This document shows positions 16,758 to 24,745 of a DNA stretch of 64,000 bases, in pieces (within the stretch, counting starts at the first letter, position 1; each line of letters starts with the position of its first letter). The DNA comes from Acidianus ambivalens. Its GTDB lineage: Archaea > Thermoproteota > Thermoprotei_A > Sulfolobales > Sulfolobaceae. The notes under the pieces are model-generated. The model was given only the letters and a program-made list of their open reading frames with translations. It was not told where the DNA came from and searched no databases. The position numbers and the translations under genes are program-made. The stretch covers positions 1,360,001 through 1,424,000 of the forward strand of contig NZ_CP045482.1 in the NCBI RefSeq assembly GCF_009729015.1. The letters are read 5' to 3'.

Positions 16758-17429
16758 ATGAAAGAAAATAAATGGAAGAAGATAATTGAGGCTTACGACA
16801 TAATAGCCCCGGTATATGAGAGAGGAAATAAATTCGTTACATTGGGCAACATAGAAAAATGGAGAAAAGTCACGATAAAAATGCTACTGCAAGATTGTAA
16901 GAATATACATAAGGTTCTAGATGCAGGATCTGGACCAGGTAACATGACTAAGACGTTATTAAAATATAAGAATGCAAAAGTAGTGCTTCTAGATCAATCA
17001 GAAACTATGATAAAAGAGGCTAAATTGTCAGTAGATAAAGTAATAGGAACATTTGAATATATGCCTTTTAGGGATAACTCTTTTGATGCAGTAATAATGG
17101 GTTTTTCCTTTCATGCGTCTACAAATATGAGAACGACCGTAGAGGAATTGAAAAGAATTTCAAGGTGCATCGGGATAGTAAGTATAGGTAAACCTAAGAA
17201 TATTATTAAAAGAAGTTTATTATATATTTATATGAAGTATTTTGTTCCATTTTTATCATTCTTATCTACAGGAGCTAAATATTATAAAGGATATTCTAGA
17301 ATATTTGATATATATACGAGTGTACCGTATAATAATGATGTAGAAAAAATTATATCAAGTGAATTTAAAGTAACGAGATTTAAGGAAGTAGGACTGGGCT
17401 CAGTATACATCATCATTGGTACTAAGTAG
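16758..17429 (+). CDS. SAM-dependent methyltransferase, UbiE/MenG-like
   Basis: The 223-residue class I methyltransferase has the SAM loop VLDAGSGPGNMTK near residue 54, LLDQSETMI and FRDNSFDAVIMGFSFH. The N-terminus (AYDIIAPVYERGNKFVTLG, then W-R-K) has the layout of UbiE/MenG quinone methylases. With the UbiA-type gene at 10.7 kb this hints at quinone tailoring, but general methyltransferase activity on another substrate cannot be excluded. It converges with the next gene over 8 bases. Confidence 0.7.
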   Translation: MKENKWKKIIEAYDIIAPVYERGNKFVTLGNIEKWRKVTIKMLLQDCKNIHKVLDAGSGPGNMTKTLLKYKNAKVVLLDQSETMIKEAKLSVDKVIGTFEYMPFRDNSFDAVIMGFSFHASTNMRTTVEELKRISRCIGIVSIGKPKNIIKRSLLYIYMKYFVPFLSFLSTGAKYYKGYSRIFDIYTSVPYNNDVEKIISSEFKVTRFKEVGLGSVYIIIGTK

Positions 17430-18126
17430 ATTTAACTAGAACTTTTAAGGTATTTCCCAGAGCATCTAAGTTACCTTCTTTTTCAACTAGATCGCCATTT
17501 GAAAAATGAAACCTTACAATCTCATTACCGTTCTCTATTATCACCACAACGTCCTTATCTATGCTATCCATAAGAGCTTGATCTAAAATTTTATCCAATT
17601 CAGATTTTTGGATTTCCTTCTTTAATACAGTTTTCATTTCATAAATTTTTAACCCTTTAATAGATACACTATCAAATACTTTCTCATTATGATCCTTCTC
17701 TTTAGTGTAACACTTATTTTCTTCACAGTACTTTTTTAAATCCGCATCTAAATTAATAGTTATAGTTTTATACGCCTCCTCCATTTCCTTTTTAGATGTG
17801 CCTTCTAATGGGCCGTCATAAATGAATTCAATCTTAACCTTAGTCATGTTTCCAGACGGTAAAATATACGTTTTTAAAGCCATTTTAAATTTCGGCCAAC
17901 CTAATGAGGTTACTATGAACTCGCTCTCATTATTACTTATCACTCTAGTTAGCTTAGATTTTACAGTTTTAAACCAATGAAGGTAAAGTATCCACTCGTC
18001 TGGTCCTATTTTTTCCATCTTTTTTGCAGGTCTAAAATACTTCACCCAATTTTCAGGATTGCTTAAATATTCCATTAGTACACCTGGACTCTCATTATAT
18101 TCAAATTCATAGCTCACATCTATCAT
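17422..18126 (-). CDS. SRPBCC/START-like ligand-binding protein
   Basis: The 234-residue protein begins with a polyketide cyclase/CoxG-like pattern (MIDVSYEFEYNESPGVLMEYLSNPENWVKYF) of which only the short anchor SNPENWVKYF is cited as the helix-grip signature; the strand pattern continues to about residue 140. The C-terminal 90 residues are charged and of unknown fold. Such proteins bind hydrophobic ligands or assist cofactor loading. No partner is clear, although the convergent neighbour is a UbiE-like methylase. Confidence 0.55.
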   Translation of the reverse strand: MIDVSYEFEYNESPGVLMEYLSNPENWVKYFRPAKKMEKIGPDEWILYLHWFKTVKSKLTRVISNNESEFIVTSLGWPKFKMALKTYILPSGNMTKVKIEFIYDGPLEGTSKKEMEEAYKTITINLDADLKKYCEENKCYTKEKDHNEKVFDSVSIKGLKIYEMKTVLKKEIQKSELDKILDQALMDSIDKDVVVIIENGNEIVRFHFSNGDLVEKEGNLDALGNTLKVLVKST

Positions 18127-18231
18127 TACAGTGCACTATATAATAAATATCTATCTTTTCTATTTAAACTTATTTTTATATCTATAATCCTTAATTTAAT
18201 ATTGGACAATATTATTGTTTTTACGAATTCT

Positions 18232-18265
18232 AATCTCATTAGTTCAATGTTGATGTAATGAGATT
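18232..18265. promoter_or_regulatory. 10-bp inverted repeat in a divergent promoter region
   Basis: AATCTCATTA (18232-18241) is repeated inverted as TAATGAGATT (18256-18265) with a 14-base spacer. It lies between the SRPBCC gene (start 18126) and the small Cys-rich gene (start 18357). It could be an operator or a hairpin. Confidence 0.35.
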
Positions 18266-18356
18266 TTCATTTTTAGAGTAAATATAAAATAAGGTTTAAT
18301 TAATTAAGTAATCTTATCGCAAGGAATATATAATCTTAGATACAATTTAATATTGT

Positions 18357-18614
18357 ATGAAGAAGATAGATTGTAAGGTAGATGATTGTAGAAATATATC
18401 AAATTTAATCTTCACTTACGCTAAGGAACTAAATTTAGGAGAGAAATTGATTATAGATATCCCTAAAGAATACCTAGATATTGTCATAAATGTCTGTGAA
18501 GCTATGTGCTTAAAGCCGTTATCCGTAAGATTATGCAAAGATTACTGCTCAGTACTGGTAGTGAAGGAATCCTCATTAGATACAAAATATTGCACTGAGT
18601 ACTTGGAGTCATAA
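18357..18614 (+). CDS. Small Cys-rich protein, possibly TusA-like
   Basis: The 85-residue protein has seven Cys (in KIDCKV, DDCRN, NVCEAMC, LCKDYC and KYCTEY). The order VDDCRN, then LNLGEKLIIDIP, then a helix and SVLVV, resembles the TusA/SirA fold (DCRG...LxPGExLxV...), but the CPxP motif is missing. It may bind metal or carry sulfur; both are inference. A TATA-like box is not obvious but the gene begins shortly after an AT-rich stretch. Its 3' end overlaps the converging DUF364 gene by 73 bases. Confidence 0.45.
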   Translation: MKKIDCKVDDCRNISNLIFTYAKELNLGEKLIIDIPKEYLDIVINVCEAMCLKPLSVRLCKDYCSVLVVKESSLDTKYCTEYLES

Positions 18615-19345
18615 AACACTCCTCTGGTATAGCCTAATTTTAATAATTGCACTGCTTCCTCCTTATTATTAATTATTGCTGTACTGCCTAAATAATGTAT
18701 TTTTACGCCCTTTATAAACATCGGATGAATTTGAGCTGAAGGACCTATTATTATGTTCAATTTAGAATTCCTTGCATATTCAAGAATTTCGTCTATACTC
18801 TCATTTATAATTACTGCTCCGCTCATTACTACTGCATCAACTTGAGGAAGAACTCTTTTTTCTAGGGACTCAGACATTACATTCCCGCATAGTTTCTTAT
18901 CAAACGTATAAACTACAAAGTATTTCTTCAACTCTCTTATTACTGGAGGCATATTACCTATAATTGCAACTTTACTTGAACGAACATCGTATAATTTCCT
19001 TATAATCCACTCGTTAGTATTATTTACTCGTTGAAAACGCAAAAGCTTTTGGCTTAAAGAATTTATAGTTGCCAAAGCAAGTGATCTCTCTATCCAGCTT
19101 TCGGAGGTCAACAGTTCGATTTCTTCTTGGATAGAAGGATAGAACTTTGGATTATTCCTTCTTTCAAGAATATCCGAGATTTCGAAAGAAGGCGTTATAT
19201 TGAGTCCTATATATTTCTCTCCGTCCTCATCTTCTGTAACTACTATAGTATAAAAATATCCCACTACCGCATCTACTATTTTTAATGATAACTCATGTTC
19301 TTGTAAATAATCAGCTACATTCCTTTTTATTAAGTCGAGTATCAC
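18542..19345 (-). CDS. DUF364 putative heavy-metal-chelation protein, paralog 2
   Basis: The 267-residue protein repeats the family marks seen at 2.1 kb: RSLALATINSLSQKL, IIGNMPPVIREL, GNVMSESLEKRVLPQ, then VVMSGAVIINESIDEIL and IIGPSAQIHPMF. It overlaps the upstream membrane-protein gene by 4 bases, so they are co-translated. The function is unknown; metal chelation is the family annotation. Its neighbours (NiCoT, Cys-rich protein) fit a metal-handling role by inference. Confidence 0.75.
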   Translation of the reverse strand: MILDLIKRNVADYLQEHELSLKIVDAVVGYFYTIVVTEDEDGEKYIGLNITPSFEISDILERRNNPKFYPSIQEEIELLTSESWIERSLALATINSLSQKLLRFQRVNNTNEWIIRKLYDVRSSKVAIIGNMPPVIRELKKYFVVYTFDKKLCGNVMSESLEKRVLPQVDAVVMSGAVIINESIDEILEYARNSKLNIIIGPSAQIHPMFIKGVKIHYLGSTAIINNKEEAVQLLKLGYTRGVFYDSKYSVQYFVSNEDSFTTSTEQ

Positions 19346-19962
19346 TTTAATAACCTCTCCTTAAGTCTTGATAAGGATTGTAACACTTTAGGTTTGAGCG
19401 CAATAACGTTAGCAAAAACCAACGTATATGTGTGCTCAAAATAAATGTGAAATAGTAACGCTCCAGTAAAATATAATCCTGGAGGCCCTGCAGGACCCAG
19501 TAATTGTGCCAACGAATTTAGCTTAGGAAGTGAAAAAGCTAACATTAGTATTAACAAAAATATCATTATATAAACTATATTTTTGTTTATCTTATTATAG
19601 TAAAAAACAATTAATGGAAGTAAAATCGTAAACGAAACGGAAGAGACGACCCCGCTTAACTCACCAACATAATTTTTTGGAGCAAAGAATATTTCCACTG
19701 TTCCGATCATATATATGACAAAAAGGATTATGGTCCCTCTAATTATCTTACCGTATTTCTCTTTTGTAAATAAGGCATATAATTTATCTGGTGCTATAGC
19801 GCTTGTTAATGCAATTGTACCACCTAAAAATAAACCTCCTGGACCTGCAATTCTAACGAACAATGGAGCGGGAAAGGGGACTAAAAAAGTGTGAACAAAA
19901 CTATATATTGTTATTAAACCTATTGCCCCATTAAATGCCCTAAACAAGTATTTATAGTTCAT
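19342..19962 (-). CDS. Multi-pass membrane protein of unknown family
   Basis: The 206-residue protein has about six membrane helices and Gly/Pro-rich loops (RIAGPGGLFLGG; LLGPAGPPGLYFTG). It precedes DUF364 paralog 2 with a 4-base overlap and so is likely in its operon, perhaps as a membrane partner. I do not recognise the family. A basic C-terminal tail (SLSRLKERLLK) would face the cytosol. Confidence 0.5.
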   Translation of the reverse strand: MNYKYLFRAFNGAIGLITIYSFVHTFLVPFPAPLFVRIAGPGGLFLGGTIALTSAIAPDKLYALFTKEKYGKIIRGTIILFVIYMIGTVEIFFAPKNYVGELSGVVSSVSFTILLPLIVFYYNKINKNIVYIMIFLLILMLAFSLPKLNSLAQLLGPAGPPGLYFTGALLFHIYFEHTYTLVFANVIALKPKVLQSLSRLKERLLK

Positions 19963-20032
19963 AAGAAATATTTCTAATTATATATAATTTAAAAGCACTG
20001 TCTTAGCAGTATCTAGCGTCTTAGATTAAATT

Positions 20033-20809
20033 TCAACTCAATACAAATTTTTCTACTTCCTTCGCAGTATTCTTAGGATCTTCTGCCGGAACGTAATGCC
20101 CGACTCCCTTAAATTCAAGGCTTTTGCACAAATTTATATATTTGCAAGTATCTTCAATCATCTTTTTTGAAACCAAAGGATCGTACTCACCTCTTATAAT
20201 TAATGTATTTATTTCTTTTTCCAATTTTTTAGTATAATCAAAATTATTCCAAGCATAAAGATCCCATCTCAGCATCTCAAGGCTATTTGTACTCCTAATC
20301 CATGTTAGTTCTTCAACAAGCTTTCTATCAACATTAGGTCCTGCAAAACGCATTATCCTTTGAGGATCGGAATTACTTGAATTTTCTATATCTTTTTCTG
20401 TAAAAGTACTACGAGTATTAATAGAGCTACTGATCATTATTATGTTTTCAGCATTTCCTCTCATTCCAACATCTAATGCTATATCTCCTCCTAACGACGT
20501 ACCTAGCACAGAAAATTTAGTTAGCCCGAGATTTTTTATAAATTGAATTACATAGTCTCCATAAAATTCCACTTTTGCATTCTCTTTTCCACTTAATTGA
20601 ATCGGGTCTACATCCGATTTCCCGTGACCAGGTAAATCGACTATTATAGTAGTTATATCTCTTGTTATAAAATTCAATAATTTATGGTAAAATCTGCCAT
20701 CAAAACCAGAAGGATGAATCATAACTAACGGCTTTCCATTACCAATCTTTTCATAATATATTTTTATGCCTTTCACTTCCGCGTATTTGCCTATTAATTC
20801 TTCTAGCAT
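20033..20809 (-). CDS. Alpha/beta hydrolase
   Basis: The 258-residue protein has an oxyanion-region motif MIHPSGFDGRFY, the nucleophile elbow GTSLGGDIA (Ser near residue 101), RGEYDPLVS for the acid and GVGHYVPAEDP for the catalytic His. All triad elements are present in order. It resembles general esterase or C-C hydrolase members, and the substrate is unknown. It stands alone; a divergent TrmO gene begins 73 bases away. Confidence 0.8.
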   Translation of the reverse strand: MLEELIGKYAEVKGIKIYYEKIGNGKPLVMIHPSGFDGRFYHKLLNFITRDITTIIVDLPGHGKSDVDPIQLSGKENAKVEFYGDYVIQFIKNLGLTKFSVLGTSLGGDIALDVGMRGNAENIIMISSSINTRSTFTEKDIENSSNSDPQRIMRFAGPNVDRKLVEELTWIRSTNSLEMLRWDLYAWNNFDYTKKLEKEINTLIIRGEYDPLVSKKMIEDTCKYINLCKSLEFKGVGHYVPAEDPKNTAKEVEKFVLS

Positions 20810-20882
20810 AGAATTAATGATAAGAACATGATTTTATGCTTTACACCACTAGAATTATATATTTCCATGCATATTTTTATAT

Positions 20883-21350
20883 ATGGAACTTAGACCAATA
20901 GGAGTAGTTATAGGTCCGTCAGAAGATGAAGTCAATAAGAACATGTGGAAAGGTGGAGTAAAAGGAATAATAAAAGTTTATAAAGAATTTAAAGAAGGTC
21001 TAATAGGTATAGAAAATTTCTCTCATATAATAGTAGTATCTTGGCTTCATAAAATCACCGAAGATCAAAGGAAAATCCTTGTTGTAAAACCTCTAAGAAT
21101 GGCGGATCTGGGTTTTAAGTTAAGCGAGCTACCTACTTTAGGAGTGTTTGCTTTGCATTCTCCAGTAAGGCCAAACCCCATAGGAATTACAATTGTTAAA
21201 TTAATAAAGAGACAAGACAATCTGCTCTTCGTTGACGGCCTAGATTTATACGACGGCACACCGATACTAGATCTTAAAGGTTACTATCCATATCTGCCTA
21301 AGGACGTAAGAGTTCCAGAATGGAGCAAGAAATTACACAGTGAAGTTTAA
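20883..21350 (+). CDS. TrmO-like tRNA methyltransferase (UPF0066/TsaA family)
   Basis: A 155-residue protein with the family order: ELRPIGVVIGP at the start, then IENFSHIIVVSWLHK, GVFALHSPVRPNPIGITIVKL (residues about 90-110) and the GLDLYDGTPILDLKGY end. RPNPIG with DGTPxLDxK is the signature of SAM-dependent N6-methylation of t6A37 in tRNA. A TATA-like sequence (tttttatatatgg) lies directly before the ATG. Function in archaea is by family inference. Confidence 0.8.
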   Translation: MELRPIGVVIGPSEDEVNKNMWKGGVKGIIKVYKEFKEGLIGIENFSHIIVVSWLHKITEDQRKILVVKPLRMADLGFKLSELPTLGVFALHSPVRPNPIGITIVKLIKRQDNLLFVDGLDLYDGTPILDLKGYYPYLPKDVRVPEWSKKLHSEV

Positions 21351-21442
21351 ACCTTTATAAATGCGCGCTTGCACTTATTATTCATAACTAGATTAGGCTA
21401 TTAGAGATATGTTTAATTGAATTGTATTTTATATAGTCCAAT

Positions 21443-22600
21443 TTATTGTTTTAACATTTTCAGATATATCCATCCACTTATCGCTTGTAATATTCCTCCA
21501 ACGATGAGTGGCATAGGCGGGTATATTTCCATTAAATATCCGCTGGCACCAGCGGTAGCTTGAGAAGTTCTAGATGCGATACCTTGAATACTTGATGCTG
21601 CACCGAAATCTTCTGTAGATACACCTTTCATGTTTACTGTAGATCTACTCGGTGAACCAAAACCGGCTATAAGGCTCCTGAGTATATAGATAAAACTACC
21701 TATAAGTGGTGAAGAAAACGGGATAAAGACTAGTAAAATGCCACTTAATATTCTAGTCCAAGAGGCTATGTCCAAAATGTTTATCCATTTAGATAAATTA
21801 GATGCAAAGAACGAGCCTAAAGCTGTGGCTAAATATGATATACTATAAATTATCCCTATATAATAAGAAGACATTCTATACATTAATTCAAACCACAATG
21901 GCAACAATGGTAACGCCAACCCTACTCCTGCTCCAGATAGAGAATTAGATAGCATAACTTTTCCGCTGTATTTTAAGCTAGATAATCGCATTATCTTTGA
22001 GTTCTTTTTAGGTCTGGTTACTTCATATACTCTAAACAAGCTTAGTATAGATAATCCCAAAAGCATTGCAGATATTAAGAAAAGAAATCTAAATTTTAAC
22101 TCTAGAGAGAAAGGCAGAAATGCCTTTATTGATAATAGTAAACTTCCACCTATGCTAGAAAATGCCGCAGCAGAAGTTAGAATTCCAAGCCTTTTTACCC
22201 TTTCAAAATCATTCTTCCAATTACTTGCTACTAACGCAGTTAAGCCCGGAGAAAAGACTCCCCTCATTCCTCCTGCAGTTCCACCTAAGCCTCCCATAAG
22301 CAGAGAACTAATGATAATAGCTTTTGAGGAACTAGAAAAAAGTAAAATTGCTGATAAGAAAGGAAACAAATCCCCTATTATGAGAGTTCTCTTGTAGCCT
22401 ATTCTATCCCCCAAAAGACCTAGTGCGAAGACTAAGACTGTATTAAAGAGAATTATAAATAGAAATATAATACCAATTGACACTAAGGAAAAGCCTATGA
22501 ATTTAAGATATAAGGGTGATACTAATGTAATATAAATTATTCCTATACTTCTAAAAATTCTTGAAAAAACTAAATATTTAAAACCCATGTCATTTTTCAT
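21443..22600 (-). CDS. MFS transporter
   Basis: A 385-residue protein with about eleven to twelve membrane helices. The A-type loop between helices 2 and 3 is LGLLGDRIGYKRTL (near residue 56), and a repeat-like loop follows helix 8 (ASNLSKWINILD). LxGDRxGxK marks it as major facilitator superfamily. The substrate is unknown. It is followed, on the same strand upstream, by a gene for a His-rich regulator, 46 bases from this gene's start, so regulation of one by the other is possible. Confidence 0.8.
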   Translation of the reverse strand: MKNDMGFKYLVFSRIFRSIGIIYITLVSPLYLKFIGFSLVSIGIIFLFIILFNTVLVFALGLLGDRIGYKRTLIIGDLFPFLSAILLFSSSSKAIIISSLLMGGLGGTAGGMRGVFSPGLTALVASNWKNDFERVKRLGILTSAAAFSSIGGSLLLSIKAFLPFSLELKFRFLFLISAMLLGLSILSLFRVYEVTRPKKNSKIMRLSSLKYSGKVMLSNSLSGAGVGLALPLLPLWFELMYRMSSYYIGIIYSISYLATALGSFFASNLSKWINILDIASWTRILSGILLVFIPFSSPLIGSFIYILRSLIAGFGSPSRSTVNMKGVSTEDFGAASSIQGIASRTSQATAGASGYLMEIYPPMPLIVGGILQAISGWIYLKMLKQ

Positions 22601-22646
22601 AATTGGTCACATATATTAAAAATTAAAAAAGAGAAATTACCTTTTA

Positions 22647-22952
22647 TCACCAACCATGGTGTCCGTGATGGTGGTGAGGCCCATAAAATGGCCCATATCC
22701 AGGATACGGTCCGTAGCCCCAGTAATATGGAAAGCTTTTACCGAGATCGGTAAGCTCCACATACTCTTCTCCATCTTTTTCGAACTTTCTGACCAATCCT
22801 GCCAACACTAATTGGCTTAATACGAAGTCGAAAGCACTGCCGTATAGCGGAACTGAGCTCCTTAGCTGAGATATCTTTACTGGACCGCTTTTTAGAGCTT
22901 CAAGCACTTGGTATCCGCCGAATCTCATTAATCCACCAAACATTTTTTTCAC
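22647..22952 (-). CDS. Winged-helix regulator-like protein with His-rich tail
   Basis: The 101-residue protein has an N-terminal winged helix (GYQVLEALKSGPVKISQLR; FDFVLSQLVLAGLVRKF; EEYVELTDLGKS) of PadR/ArsR-like size. The tail, from about residue 76, is Gly/Pro/Tyr-rich and ends PHHHHGHHGW, with six His in eight residues. Such a tail would bind nickel or other metals, making it a candidate metal sensor. Its start is preceded by two CGATATC repeats (22963-22982), a possible self-operator. It precedes an MFS gene on the same strand. Confidence 0.65.
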   Translation of the reverse strand: MKKMFGGLMRFGGYQVLEALKSGPVKISQLRSSVPLYGSAFDFVLSQLVLAGLVRKFEKDGEEYVELTDLGKSFPYYWGYGPYPGYGPFYGPHHHHGHHGW

Positions 22953-22962
22953 CGATATCTAA

Positions 22963-22982
22963 TTCGATATCGAAATTAATAA
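22963..22982. promoter_or_regulatory. Repeated CGATATC operator-like site
   Basis: CGATATC occurs at 22963-22969 and again as palindromic CGATATCG at 22975-22982, 12 bases apart (about one helical turn). It lies 11-30 bases upstream of the His-tailed regulator's start, a position suited to autoregulation. Confidence 0.45.
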
Positions 22983-23141
22983 ATCTTTCTATGCACAATA
23001 GTCTTTTCGCTATTCGGTTAGGGAGGGCTTTATACGCATTTCTAATGTATTATTCCTATCTTTAATCTAATTTTCAATATAAACGTTTCTAAAAATAAAA
23101 TGTTATATTAACAGTTTGTTTAGGCTTATGTTTATATATAT

Positions 23142-23158
23142 CTTTAACAGTGTTAAAG
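23142..23158. promoter_or_regulatory. Perfect 17-bp palindrome at the sufB start
   Basis: CTTTAACAGTGTTAAAG is a perfect inverted repeat around a central G. It lies between a TATA box (TTTATATATA, 23131-23140) and the presumed leaderless ATG 23161, so a bound protein would block transcription. The same core occurs at 3381-3399 and 8342-8359. Confidence 0.5.
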
Positions 23159-23160
23159 AT

Positions 23161-24540
23161 ATGGAAAGTAAAAATTTCGTGATAGATGAATACGACATAA
23201 AGCTAGACTACGAGAGAGATAGGCTCTACGGATTATCAAAGGATTCTATTATTGAACTTTCTAAACTAAAAAAGGAACCAGAATGGATGCTAAAGCTTAG
23301 GTTAAAATATTTTGAAAAAGCTTTATCGCTTCCTAAGTCAAACTGGCTCCCCGTGGATCTTGACTTGTCAAATTATAATATCTATACTAAGCCTAAAATT
23401 AAGGCTAGTAGTTACGAGGAATTACCTCAATCTCTCAAAGAGTACTACGATAAACTTGGAATTCCAGAATCCGAAAGGAAGTTCCTTGCTGGAGCAGTAT
23501 CTATCTTAGACTCTGAGGCCATATATTCCAAATCACAGGAAATTCTGGAGAAAAAAGGAATAATAATGATGCCGATGGAGGAAGCAGTTAAGAAATATGA
23601 TATATTAAAGGACTACTTTATGAATGCCTTGGACTCGCAATATCAAATTGCGGCTCTACACGCTGCTACATGGAGCGGCGGAGTATTTGTTTACGTTCCC
23701 AAGGGGGTCCACTTGGAAATACCAATAGAGGGAATATTCATAATTGGTAGCGAAAACACTATTCAGGCTGAGCATACTATTATAATAGCTGATGAAGGAT
23801 CTTCTGTAACATATGTGGAAGGGTGTTTTGCACCTAGGTTATCTACGTCTTCAATTCATAACGGTGGAGTTGAAGTCTACGTTAAGGATAACGCGAGAGT
23901 AAAGTATATCACAATTCAAAATTGGAGCAGTAATATAATTAATATTAGTAATAAAAGAGGAATAACATATAGAAATGCAAATCTTCATTGGATAGAAGGA
24001 TCATTAGGCGGGTATCATAGTTTTAGCTATCCTTCAACAATATTAGAAGGAGAAAATTCATCATCAACAAGCATGTTACTCACTTTAGCCGGAGAGGAAG
24101 GAGAATGGAAGGAAGGCGGTTCTAAAATGATTCATAGAGCACCCAATACCAAGAGTAAAATTATCAGCAAAAGCGTAAGCTTTAATGGTGGAAACGCTAG
24201 CTATAGGGGACTGGTTAAAATTGAGAAAGGAGCTAAAAATTCAAAGGCATATGTTAAATGTGATTCTCTAGTGTTAGATGAGAAAAGCAGGGCTTATACG
24301 TTCCCCCATAATCAAGTCTTCGAGGATACTGCCGAGGTAGCTCATGAGGCATATACGGCAAAGATGAGTATAGATCAGTTATTCTATTTAGAGAATAGAG
24401 GATTTGAGGAAAAGGAAGCGTTATCAATGTTGGTGACAGGCTTCATGGATGATATAATAAGGGAATTTCCATTCCAATACGCTACAATGCTTAATAATTT
24501 AATGAGACTTGAATTAGATAAGATCGGAGCATTAGCGTGA
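23161..24540 (+). CDS. sufB: Fe-S cluster assembly scaffold protein SufB
   Basis: About 459 residues matching SufB from end to end: the middle has FVYVPKGVHLEIPIEG (about residue 180) and EGCFAPRLSTSSIHNG, then the beta-helix core, and the C-terminal part FPHNQVFEDTAEVAHEAYTA with SIDQLFYLENRGF. It builds 4Fe-4S clusters with SufC/SufD, not present nearby. The ATG at 23161 is chosen because a TATA box lies about 28 bases upstream; the frame also opens at 23116. It sits in a metal-cofactor neighbourhood, and the palindrome over its start suggests repression. Confidence 0.9.
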   Translation: MESKNFVIDEYDIKLDYERDRLYGLSKDSIIELSKLKKEPEWMLKLRLKYFEKALSLPKSNWLPVDLDLSNYNIYTKPKIKASSYEELPQSLKEYYDKLGIPESERKFLAGAVSILDSEAIYSKSQEILEKKGIIMMPMEEAVKKYDILKDYFMNALDSQYQIAALHAATWSGGVFVYVPKGVHLEIPIEGIFIIGSENTIQAEHTIIIADEGSSVTYVEGCFAPRLSTSSIHNGGVEVYVKDNARVKYITIQNWSSNIINISNKRGITYRNANLHWIEGSLGGYHSFSYPSTILEGENSSSTSMLLTLAGEEGEWKEGGSKMIHRAPNTKSKIISKSVSFNGGNASYRGLVKIEKGAKNSKAYVKCDSLVLDEKSRAYTFPHNQVFEDTAEVAHEAYTAKMSIDQLFYLENRGFEEKEALSMLVTGFMDDIIREFPFQYATMLNNLMRLELDKIGALA

Positions 24541-24671
24541 AGTAAGTGTTAAATGGAAACAAATGATTTTTTACTTAATAAACAGTATTAATATATGTAG
24601 ATGGTTTAAAAAGAAAACTTCGTTGTTAAGGCGAGAAAACTTTTTATTCGATAATCTTTATATTTTATTAT

Positions 24672-24744
24672 GCCCCCGTAGGTCAGCACGGTAGACCACC
24701 GGCCCGCAAAGCCGGAAGTCGCAGGTTCGAGTCCTGCCGGGGGC
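24672..24744 (+). tRNA. tRNA-Cys (GCA)
   Basis: A 73-base cloverleaf folds fully: acceptor GCCCCCG/CGGGGGC, D stem GGTC/GACC, anticodon stem CCGGC/GCCGG with loop CCGCAAA, and T arm GCAGG-TTCGAGT-CCTGC. The anticodon is GCA (Cys) and the next base is T, the Cys discriminator U73. CCA is not encoded and there is no intron. Position 33 is C instead of the usual U. A TATA-like stretch (TTTATATTTTATTA) lies just upstream. The glycosyltransferase gene ends two bases downstream. Confidence 0.9.
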
Positions 24745-24745
24745 T

